A DNA stretch of 48,200 nt, taken from positions 1-48,200 of the forward strand of contig CAKUFZ010000013.1 of assembly GCA_934654475.1 (NCBI GenBank). Direction: 5' to 3'. The stretch is from an uncultured Coriobacteriales bacterium (GTDB lineage: Bacteria > Actinomycetota > Coriobacteriia > Coriobacteriales > UMGS124). A model generated the notes under the pieces. It did not search any database. It worked only from the letters and a program-made list of their open reading frames with translations, and was not told the DNA's origin. Made by a program: the position numbers and the translations under genes. This document shows, one piece after another, positions 41,498 through 48,200 of the stretch; position 1 is the stretch's first letter, and every line of letters begins with the position of its first letter.

Positions 41498-42610
41498 TTA
41501 GAACTCGGCGACGACCTCAGGGGTGAGCGCGGCCACGCTTGCCACGGCCACGCGCGCCGTGTTCATCACGTCGTCGATGCTGGCGATGGCGCAGTTCGAG
41601 TGGATGTAACGGCAGGGGACGCCAGCCACCACGCAGGGGATGCCGTTGTCCATGAGGTGCGCGATGCCGCCGTCGGTGCCGCCGCCCACGCGCACCGCGC
41701 CCTGGGCAGGCAGGCCCGCCTGCTTGGCCGCATTGAGCACGAAGCGCTGGTAGCGGGGATGCGTGATCATGCAACGGTCAGCATACCGGAACATCGGGCC
41801 CTGGTTGACGCAGCACTGCGCGTCGTCGGGGTTGCCGAACGTGTCATCGGCCGGGGCACCCTCGAACATGAAGCAGACGCTGGGGTTGAAGTGACGCACG
41901 GCGCTCGCCACGCCGCGCTCGCCAACCTCTTCCTGGGCGCTGACCGAGGCGACGACGTCGAAAGGCAGGTCGAGTTTGGAGAGCTCGCGCATGGCCAGCA
42001 GCATGGCGGCCACGCCGGCGCGGCAGTCGAACGCCTTGCCGAACATCATGCGCTGCTCGGGCTGGTAGTGGAACGTGGTGGCCGGGCACACGGGCTCGCC
42101 GACGCCCATGTGGAACTTCTCGATGGCTTCCTGCTTGCTCGTGGCGCCCACGTCGATCTTGAGCTCCATGCCGGCAAGGCCCGCCTCGCGCTCGGCAGGC
42201 GTCATGAAGTGCGGGGGCTTCGCGCCAACGACGCCGCGCACCCAGTTGCCCTCGGTGGTGCGCACGAGCACCTCCATGCCGATGGTGCTGCCGCCGGAGA
42301 AGCCGCCCAGGTTGATGAAGGTGAGGGTGCCGTCGGCGTGGATGGACTTCACCATGAGGCCCACCTCGTCGCCGTGGGCGTCGAGCATGACGACGGGCTT
42401 GGTGCCCGAGAAGTTCTTGGGCTTGATGAAGCCGCACATGAGCGAGTTGCGCTCAAAGTCGGCGAAGGGCTCGCAGAACTCCTTGACGGCCGCGAGGGTC
42501 TCTTCCTCGAAGCCCGAGGGGCTCTTGGCGTTGGAAAGCTTGCCCATGAGGTTGACGACTTCGGCGTCCTCGAAGGCAATGCTTGCGGCATCGATGCTGG
42601 AGCAAGTCAT
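41498..42610 (-). CDS. M42 family metallopeptidase (second paralogue)
   Basis: This 370-residue M42 aminopeptidase is divergent from the one at 1694-2713. Metal and catalytic motifs are MLDAHGDEVGLM, FDCRAGVAAML, VSAQEEVGERG (catalytic Glu), CFMFEGAP and VGGGTDGGIAHL, with the final His in RYIHSNCAIASI. The start ATG at 42608-42610 has AAAGGGG upstream. It lies just upstream of the opp operon on the same strand and divergent from two creatininase-family genes, which fits a peptide and amide scavenging locus. Confidence 0.92.
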   Translation of the reverse strand: MTCSSIDAASIAFEDAEVVNLMGKLSNAKSPSGFEEETLAAVKEFCEPFADFERNSLMCGFIKPKNFSGTKPVVMLDAHGDEVGLMVKSIHADGTLTFINLGGFSGGSTIGMEVLVRTTEGNWVRGVVGAKPPHFMTPAEREAGLAGMELKIDVGATSKQEAIEKFHMGVGEPVCPATTFHYQPEQRMMFGKAFDCRAGVAAMLLAMRELSKLDLPFDVVASVSAQEEVGERGVASAVRHFNPSVCFMFEGAPADDTFGNPDDAQCCVNQGPMFRYADRCMITHPRYQRFVLNAAKQAGLPAQGAVRVGGGTDGGIAHLMDNGIPCVVAGVPCRYIHSNCAIASIDDVMNTARVAVASVAALTPEVVAEF

Positions 42611-42897
42611 GAAGCAAATCCCCTTTCGTTTGGCATGTCGGGCCGCACGGGGCGGCTCGCTCTGGGTGATCGGATCGCACGCATCATAGCCCGCTTGCGT
42701 CGCCAGGGAAACATTGGGGGCCATTCAGTTCAAAATGGCCACGCAAGGTGGAGCTGCGAAAGGGGCCCGGCGCGGTCTTGGCGATTGAGGAGAGTTGCGC
42801 TTCCGTTCACAAGATGCAAACGTTGGAGGCTAGAATGGCGCACATTCAATTCGGGCGACCGACATCGTGCCGGCCGCGTCAACGAAAGGGGACCGCC

Positions 42898-43740
42898 ATG
42901 CGTTTGGCCCGCATCACTTGGCCTCAGTGCCAGGCTTACTTCAAGGACAACGACACCGTGCTTATCGGCGTGGGGTCCATTGAGTGCCACGGCCTGCACA
43001 ACCCGCTCGGCACCGACACCATGGCGCCCGACTATCTCATGGACCTCATCGAGGCCCGCGAGCCCGGCGTGCTCATCGCCCCCACCGTGCCCTACGGCGC
43101 CACCGACGACCTCATGGGCTTCCCGGGAACCGTGTCGCTGGGTGTGCAGGGCCTCATCGACGTGCTCATGAGCATCACCGACTCGCTGTATGCCTACGGC
43201 GCGCGCCGCTTCGTCTTTGTGAACGGCCACGGCGGCAACGTCAAGTCCATCGCCACGGTGTGCTCGGCCCTCAACGAGCAGGGCTGCATCGCCGTGCTCA
43301 TGAACTGGTGGAAGATGGCCCCGCAGCTCAACCCCGCATGGGGCGGCGGCCACGGCGACGGTATGGAGACGAGCGCCAACCTCGCCATCGACCCCGAGAG
43401 CGTGGACATGTCGGCGCTTGCCCCCGAGGCGCTGCGCGACGACTTCGGCCCTTCGCTCAAGACGACGGGCTGGGTGAGCGTGGAGTGGGACGGCGTGTCG
43501 GTCGACATGCCCCGCCCGCTCGTGCGCATGGCCTCCAACGGCTGGGTGGCCGAGGGTCACGACAACCCGCCCGAGACTGCCAGCGCGGAGCTGGGTCAGG
43601 CCATGCTCGAGGGCACGGCCGACTACATCGCCCGCTTCGTGCGCAACCTGCGCGACGTGGAGCTGCCCGAGCCGCTGTGCTACGAGGATGAGACCGCCAA
43701 GGGCCTGGCATACATCGAGGGTCTCAAGGCGAGCAAATAG
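42898..43740 (+). CDS. Creatininase family amidohydrolase (copy 1)
   Basis: This 280-residue protein of the creatininase family has the metal site VGSIECHGLHNPLGTDT (Glu, His and Asp ligands), FVNGHGGNVKS and GGGHGDGMETSANL. Family members hydrolyse cyclic amides such as creatinine or act on formamidopyrimidines in flavin and deazaflavin pathways. The substrate here is open. ATG at 42898 has GAAAGGGG upstream. A paralogue follows 80 bp later; the two share over half their residues by eye. Confidence 0.9.
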   Translation: MRLARITWPQCQAYFKDNDTVLIGVGSIECHGLHNPLGTDTMAPDYLMDLIEAREPGVLIAPTVPYGATDDLMGFPGTVSLGVQGLIDVLMSITDSLYAYGARRFVFVNGHGGNVKSIATVCSALNEQGCIAVLMNWWKMAPQLNPAWGGGHGDGMETSANLAIDPESVDMSALAPEALRDDFGPSLKTTGWVSVEWDGVSVDMPRPLVRMASNGWVAEGHDNPPETASAELGQAMLEGTADYIARFVRNLRDVELPEPLCYEDETAKGLAYIEGLKASK

Positions 43741-43757
43741 CAACGCGTACTGTATGG

Positions 43758-43782
43758 TTTAGGGTTTGCTGCAAACCCTAAA
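43758..43782. repeat. Perfect palindrome between the creatininase paralogues
   Basis: TTTAGGGTTTGC-T-GCAAACCCTAAA is a 12-bp perfect inverted repeat 17 bp after the first stop and 38 bp before the second start. It lacks a T-run. It could be an operator or an mRNA-stabilising hairpin. Confidence 0.75.
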
Positions 43783-43820
43783 GGTTGCAGCTCAAAGCCT
43801 TATTTGAAAGGAAGGTCACC

Positions 43821-44597
43821 ATGCGTCTTGAACGTAGCACATACCCTCAAGTAGAGGCTTATCTTGAAGGTAATGACACTGTGCTCATGCTCTTCGGCTC
43901 CACTGAGCAGCACGGCAAGCACAACCCGCTCGGCACGGACTCGTTCGCCCCGCAGAAGCTCTCCGAGCTCATCGAGAAGGACCTGCCGGGGCTTCTCATC
44001 GCGCCTATCCTGCCCTTCGGTTCTTCGCCCCGCTTCGTCGAGTTCCCCGGCACGTTCAACCTGGGCGACCAGCTCTACCTTGCCGTGGTGAAGAAGCTTT
44101 GCGAGAACCTCTACGATCAGGGCTTCCGTCACTTCGTGTTCCTGAACGGCCACGGCGGCAACTCCAAGGCGCTCACCGAGTGCCAGCTCGACCTTGCCAA
44201 GAAGGGCTGCCGTGCGGCGCTGCTCAACTGGTGGAGCATGGTTGCCGACTTCAACCCGGAGTGGGCCGGCGGCCATGGTGGCGGCCAGGAGACGAGCGCC
44301 AACCTCTACATCGACCCCACCATGGTGGACCTCGACGGCGTCGAGGGTATGGGCCTCATCAACGACCTGGGCGACGACATGCCCAGCGTCCACTTCGATA
44401 CGGTGAAGTACAAGGGCGTGAGCGTGACGGTGCCTCGCCCCACGAACTATTACGCCGAGAACGGCTGGATCGGCCCCGACGACCCCAAGAAGGCCAGTGC
44501 CGAGTGGGGCCGCGAGATGATGGAGACGGTGGCCGCCTGGATGGTCGACTTCATCCAGGCGTTCTCCAAGACCCCTCTGCCCTATTCCGAGGTCTAA
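43821..44597 (+). CDS. Creatininase family amidohydrolase (copy 2)
   Basis: This 258-residue paralogue of the upstream gene has FGSTEQHGKHNPLGTDS, FLNGHGGNSKA and GGHGGGQETSANLYIDP, so all likely metal ligands are kept. It lacks about 20 residues at the C-terminus relative to copy 1. ATG preceded by AAAGGAAGG. Tandem duplication followed by divergence suggests either a heteromeric enzyme or two related substrates. Confidence 0.9.
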   Translation: MRLERSTYPQVEAYLEGNDTVLMLFGSTEQHGKHNPLGTDSFAPQKLSELIEKDLPGLLIAPILPFGSSPRFVEFPGTFNLGDQLYLAVVKKLCENLYDQGFRHFVFLNGHGGNSKALTECQLDLAKKGCRAALLNWWSMVADFNPEWAGGHGGGQETSANLYIDPTMVDLDGVEGMGLINDLGDDMPSVHFDTVKYKGVSVTVPRPTNYYAENGWIGPDDPKKASAEWGREMMETVAAWMVDFIQAFSKTPLPYSEV

Positions 44598-44612
44598 GGG
44601 ATTCGACGCGGC

Positions 44613-45215
44613 ATGCGTAAGACGCGGGCGGGAGCACAGACAACGCTAGAGGGCATCGAGATCGTGCGCTCACGGCGCAAGACGCTCGCCCTTGAGGTGA
44701 AGGCCCCCGCCCGCGTCATCGTGCGCGCCCCCATGCGCGCCTCGCAGCAGGCGATCTGCGAGTTCGTGGAGAGCCACCGCGCCTGGATCGCCGCAGCGCT
44801 TGTGCGCGTGCAGACTCGTCAGGAAGCGCGTGCCCAGGCGGTCCGGCAACAGGGCCTGCTGACCGAGGAAGACCTTGCGGCGCTCGTGCGCCAGGCCCGC
44901 CAGATAATTCCGGCGCGCGTGGAACATTTTGCCGCTCAGATAGGCGTGACCTATGGGCGCATAACCCTGCGGTGCCAAAAGACGCGCTGGGGCAGCTGCT
45001 CGACGGCGGGCAACCTCAACTTCAACGTGCTCCTTATGCTCGCCCCGCCCGAGGTGCTCGACTACGTGGTGATTCACGAGCTGTGCCACCGCTTCGAGAT
45101 GAACCACTCCGCCCGTTTCTGGGACCTTGTCAGCCGCTATGACCCCGACCAGCGCCTCCATCGCGCCTGGCTCAAGGAGCACGGCTCGACCCTGCTTGCT
45201 CGCGCCGGGAAGTAG
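44613..45215 (+). CDS. YgjP/SprT-like zinc metallopeptidase
   Basis: This 200-residue protein is of the YgjP (DUF45, M48-like) family. It has EIVRSRRKTLALEVKAPARVIVRAP at the N-terminus, TRWGSCSTAGNLNFN, then the gluzincin site DYVVIHELCHRFEMNHSARFW with HExxH-type HELCH and a downstream His. Proteolytic activity is inferred. The start lies 15 bp after the creatininase stop, so it is probably in the same transcript. Confidence 0.92.
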   Translation: MRKTRAGAQTTLEGIEIVRSRRKTLALEVKAPARVIVRAPMRASQQAICEFVESHRAWIAAALVRVQTRQEARAQAVRQQGLLTEEDLAALVRQARQIIPARVEHFAAQIGVTYGRITLRCQKTRWGSCSTAGNLNFNVLLMLAPPEVLDYVVIHELCHRFEMNHSARFWDLVSRYDPDQRLHRAWLKEHGSTLLARAGK

Positions 45216-45381
45216 GCGGCGTTTAGGCGGGATGGGCCGGTGTCGCCTTTCAATATGTCATATTCTTGGACGTTCGGCCTGGGCCGGGCGCACACCGCAT
45301 GCTGGGCCGTTCAGCCTGGACGGGGTGAACATGCGCTTCTTTCTGTCGTTTGCAGCCCATCTTCGAATTGCCTTTTCCGTT

Positions 45382-45403
45382 GCAGGCGCAAACCTGCGAT
45401 AAT
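45382..45403 (+). promoter_or_regulatory. Inverted repeat and -10 box before the TetR gene
   Basis: GCAGG-N6-CCTGC (45382-45397) abuts a GATAAT -10-like box (45398-45403), about 33 bp before the TetR-family start. No gene is supported in the rest of the 45216-45435 gap. Confidence 0.4.
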
Positions 45404-45435
45404 TGCGGCGTCGGCCGCAAACGCAGGGGAGACGT

Positions 45436-45996
45436 ATGACAAGCCAGCTCACAAAAAGGGCCCTTGAGGAGTCGTTTAAGCGACAGTTGTCCACAAAGCC
45501 GTTCTCCAAGATCACCATTGCCGACATCGCCCAAGACTGCGGCATCAGCCGCATGACGTTCTACTACCATTTCAAGGATATCTACGACCTCATGGAATGG
45601 TCGCTTGAGGAAGATGCCAAGCGCGCCATCGACGGGTGCAAGACCGTTTCCACCTGGCAGGAGGGCTACCTGAGCGTGCTCGACGAGCTCGCGCAAAACA
45701 AGCAGTTCATCAACGCGATTTATCGCGAGGTGAGCCACGAGCGCGTGGAGCGTTTCCTCATGCCCGCCACGCGCGAGCTCATATCCGGCGTGGTGAATGA
45801 CGACCCCTTGTGCGAGCGGGTTCCCGAGCGAGAGCGCACGTTCATCGCCGACTTTTATGCCCATGCCCTGGCGGGGGTTACGCTCGAGTGGATCGGCAAC
45901 GGCATGGCCGAAAAGCCCGAGCACCTGCAGCGTCGCGTCGGCATCATCATGGAGGGTGCCGTCTCCACCGCGCTTTCGCGTTTCATGGGCCTCTGA
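45436..45996 (+). CDS. TetR/AcrR family transcriptional regulator
   Basis: This 186-residue protein has an N-terminal TetR helix-turn-helix (ALEESFKRQLSTKPFSKITIADIAQDCGISRMTFYYHFKDIYDLMEW, residues 8-53). The C-terminal ligand domain resembles the DhaS-like group (NAIYREVSHERVERFLM, HALAGVTLEWIGNGM). ATG with GGGGAGAC upstream. It lies directly before oleate hydratase, with a perfect inverted repeat between them, so it likely represses that gene in response to fatty acids or another lipid signal; this is inferred. Confidence 0.92.
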   Translation: MTSQLTKRALEESFKRQLSTKPFSKITIADIAQDCGISRMTFYYHFKDIYDLMEWSLEEDAKRAIDGCKTVSTWQEGYLSVLDELAQNKQFINAIYREVSHERVERFLMPATRELISGVVNDDPLCERVPERERTFIADFYAHALAGVTLEWIGNGMAEKPEHLQRRVGIIMEGAVSTALSRFMGL

Positions 45997-46030
45997 GATT
46001 TTTCGCATCGGTTTTCTTACAATCGGACCC

Positions 46031-46053
46031 CTTTGATAAGTTTCTTATCAAAG
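46031..46053 (+). promoter_or_regulatory. Probable TetR operator before oleate hydratase
   Basis: CTTTGATAAG-TTT-CTTATCAAAG is a perfect 10-bp inverted repeat with 3-bp spacer, 35 bp after the TetR stop and about 145 bp before the oleate hydratase start. Confidence 0.75.
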
Positions 46054-46198
46054 CCAAAACCCTGTTAAGCGTGGCGTTTCCGATGTCTGGGCACACTGGG
46101 GGCAAGGGCAAAGAGCCCAGCGGGGGAGACAAAAAGGCGCGCGAGACGACAGCCTTTCCCTCGAACCATCGGTGCGCGACACGGAAATGGGGGAACTC

Positions 46199-48070
46199 AT
46201 GTATTACTCCAGCGGAAACTACGAAGCTTTTGCACGCCCCAAGAAGCCCGAGGGCATCGACCACAAGAGCGCCTACATCATCGGAGGCGGCCTGGCGGCG
46301 CTGAGCGCGGCTTGCTATCTGGTTCGCGACGCGCAGATGCCCGGCAGCCACATCCACATCCTTGAGAAGGATCCCGTCGCCGGCGGCGCATGCGACGGCG
46401 CCAACATCCCCGGCGTTGGCTACGTGATGCGCGGCGGCCGAGAGATGGACAACCATTTCGAGGTCATGTGGGACCTTCTCCGCTCCATCCCCTCAATCGA
46501 GGACCCCAGCGTCACGGTGCTCGACGAATACTACTGGCTCAACAAGGAAGACCCCAACTTCTCGCTATGCCGAGCCACCGAGAAGCGCGGCCAGGACGCC
46601 CACACCGACGGCAAGTTCGGCCTGTCGGACAAGGCGGCGATGGAAATCATGCGGCTTTTCTTCACGCCTGACGAGGACCTCTACGACAAGCCCATCACCG
46701 ACTTCTTCGATGACGAGGTGCTGAACTCCAACTTCTGGCTGTACTGGCGCACCATGTTTGCCTTCGAGAACTGGCATTCCGCCCTTGAGATGAAGCTGTA
46801 CATCAAGCGCTACATCCACCATATCGCTGGCCTGCCCGACTTCTCCGCGCTGCGCTTCACGCGTTACAACCAGTACGAGTCCATGATTCTGCCCATGGTG
46901 ACCTATCTTGAGAAGGCGGGCGTGCAGTTCCACTTCAACACGAAGGTGGAGGACATCCGCTTTGCCATCGGCGGCGGCGTCGGACCCGAGCGCGCCGTGA
47001 CCGGTACCGGGCAGGACACCATCCAGCGCATCCAGCAGGCGCATTTCAAGCGCAACCCCGACAGCACGAGGGCAAAGAAGGTCGCCACAAGCATCGTGAC
47101 CAGCACGAATGGCGAGCGGGCGGTTATCGACCTCACTGAGGATGACCTCGTCTTCATCACCAATGGCGGCTGCGTCGAGAGCGCCACCATCGGCTCGCAG
47201 ACCCAGGCTGCAGCGTGGCGCCCGCAGACTGAGCCGGGCAACGGTTGGGACCTGTGGCGCCGCATCGCCAACCAGGACCCCAGCTTCGGCCACCCCGACG
47301 TCTTCTGTTCCGACCCGCAGAAGACCAAGTGGATGAGCGCCACCGTCACCACGCTCGATAATGCCATCCCGCCCTACATCGAGAAGATCTGCAAGCGCGA
47401 CCCGTTTAGCGGTCACACGGTGACGGGCGGCATCGTGACCTGCCGCGACTCCAGCTGGCTCATGAGCTGGACCATCAACCGCCAGCAGCAGTTCCGCGAC
47501 CAGCCGAGCAACGAGCTGTGCGTTTGGGTGTACGGCCTCTTCCCTGACAACGAGGGCGACTACGTGAAGAAGCCCATGACGCAGTGCACGGGTGAGGAGA
47601 TCTGCAAGGAATGGCTCTGGCACCTGGGCGTGCCTGAGACCCAGATCGAGGAGCTGGCGCACAGCCATGCGAACACCGTTCCCGTGATGATGCCCTACAT
47701 CACCGCGTTCTTCATGCCGCGTTCCCTGGGCGACCGCCCCGACGTGGTGCCCGACGGCGCCGTGAACTTCGCTTTCCTCGGCCAGTTCGCCGAGACGCCG
47801 CGCGACACCATCTTTACTACCGAGTACTCCATGCGCACCGGCATGGAGGCGGTCTACACCCTGTGCGACGTGGACCGCGGCGTGCCCGAGGTGTGGGGCA
47901 GCACCTTCGATGTGCGAGACCTGCTGATGAGCAGCGTGAAGCTGCGCGACGGCAAGGCCATCACCGACATGTCGCTTCCCCTCAAGGACAGGGCTGCGCT
48001 CGACATATTGCTGAAGAAGCTCGGCCATACCGACATCGTCAAGCTCCTGCGTGAGTTTGATGCCATCTAG
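46199..48070 (+). CDS. ohyA: Oleate hydratase (FAD-dependent)
   Basis: This 623-residue oleate hydratase (myosin-cross-reactive antigen family) adds water to the cis-9 double bond of oleate to give 10-hydroxystearate, a detoxification of host or dietary fatty acids. The FAD Rossmann motif is YIIGGGLAALSAACYLV (about residues 20-36), with LEKDPVAGGACDG and MRGGREMDNHFEVMWDLL near the catalytic Glu region. YNQYESMILPMVTYLEKAGV, the conserved SSWLMSWTINRQQQF and FLGQFAETPRDTIFTTEYSMRTGMEAVY follow. The start ATG at 46199 has GGGGGA upstream; in-frame starts at 46172 and 46187 are possible but weaker. Confidence 0.96.
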   Translation: MYYSSGNYEAFARPKKPEGIDHKSAYIIGGGLAALSAACYLVRDAQMPGSHIHILEKDPVAGGACDGANIPGVGYVMRGGREMDNHFEVMWDLLRSIPSIEDPSVTVLDEYYWLNKEDPNFSLCRATEKRGQDAHTDGKFGLSDKAAMEIMRLFFTPDEDLYDKPITDFFDDEVLNSNFWLYWRTMFAFENWHSALEMKLYIKRYIHHIAGLPDFSALRFTRYNQYESMILPMVTYLEKAGVQFHFNTKVEDIRFAIGGGVGPERAVTGTGQDTIQRIQQAHFKRNPDSTRAKKVATSIVTSTNGERAVIDLTEDDLVFITNGGCVESATIGSQTQAAAWRPQTEPGNGWDLWRRIANQDPSFGHPDVFCSDPQKTKWMSATVTTLDNAIPPYIEKICKRDPFSGHTVTGGIVTCRDSSWLMSWTINRQQQFRDQPSNELCVWVYGLFPDNEGDYVKKPMTQCTGEEICKEWLWHLGVPETQIEELAHSHANTVPVMMPYITAFFMPRSLGDRPDVVPDGAVNFAFLGQFAETPRDTIFTTEYSMRTGMEAVYTLCDVDRGVPEVWGSTFDVRDLLMSSVKLRDGKAITDMSLPLKDRAALDILLKKLGHTDIVKLLREFDAI

Positions 48071-48129
48071 CTCGTCGAATGAGGTGCGGTGCAATCGCCT
48101 GATGTGACGTGGGGCGATAATCTGATAAG

Positions 48130-48175
48130 AAAATCCCCGCCTTCCGGATGTTGCGTCCGAGGGGCGGGGATTTTT
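48130..48175 (+). terminator. Intrinsic terminator of oleate hydratase
   Basis: AAATCCCCGCC pairs with GGCGGGGATTT, enclosing a second small stem, followed by TTTTTG. Confidence 0.88.
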
Positions 48176-48200
48176 GTAACGATTTCTATCTTGCGCGTGC

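Overview
The window is high-GC, densely packed bacterial DNA with a mostly anaerobic gene set: ferredoxin-linked 2-oxoacid oxidation, a reverse-rubrerythrin peroxidase fusion, an oleate hydratase, an oligopeptide ABC transporter and a glycine-riboswitch-controlled AGCS symporter. Gene content and style suggest a gut-type member of the Coriobacteriia (Actinomycetota; Collinsella, Olsenella or Eggerthellaceae relatives). This is an inference from gene content, as no rRNA or marker gene is present.

Layout. 1-5.9 kb: the 5' part of a NifH-like ATPase gene (cut by the window edge), a Crp/Fnr regulator, an M42 aminopeptidase, an unusual 41-bp-periodic inverted repeat cluster, a YtrA-type GntR regulator with a DUF1648/DUF5808 membrane protein, and an Ldh_2-family dehydrogenase. 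6-11.3 kb: a Fur-box-controlled flavin reductase/rubredoxin/rubrerythrin fusion, two small DUF proteins, a glycine-riboswitch AGCS transporter and an HdeD-like membrane protein. 11.4-18 kb (minus strand): paaK, an HTH-less LysR effector domain, a fused gamma-delta, alpha and beta 2-oxoacid:ferredoxin oxidoreductase, and an aminotransferase. Together these look like an amino acid to 2-oxo acid to acyl-CoA to acid fermentation route, plausibly for aromatic amino acids.

18.2-27.8 kb: larE, yhbY, a circularly permuted ATP-grasp enzyme joined to a 624-residue unknown protein, an AT-richer insert carrying an XRE regulator and a HicAB toxin-antitoxin pair, tRNA-Asn, a peptide deformylase homologue lacking its catalytic Glu, tRNA-Leu, a gene-poor stretch, tRNA-Gly, a secreted protein and a HAD phosphatase. 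28-34.1 kb: a three-gene block of TerB_N/TerB_C protein, BrxD-like (DUF2791) P-loop ATPase and Lhr/BrxHI-like SF2 helicase. This is the best candidate in the window for a little-described defence or DNA-processing system. 34.3-48.2 kb: an XdhC-family protein, the five-gene opp/dpp transporter, a second M42 peptidase, two creatininase-family paralogues, a YgjP-type metallopeptidase, and a TetR regulator with a perfect inverted-repeat operator before oleate hydratase.

Non-coding signals read by eye include a glycine riboswitch, a perfect 7-1-7 Fur box, three tRNAs, several intrinsic terminators, terminator-like hairpins about 30 nt before two start codons (possible attenuators), and palindromes that probably bind local regulators. 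Family calls rest on motif recognition; no database search was run.
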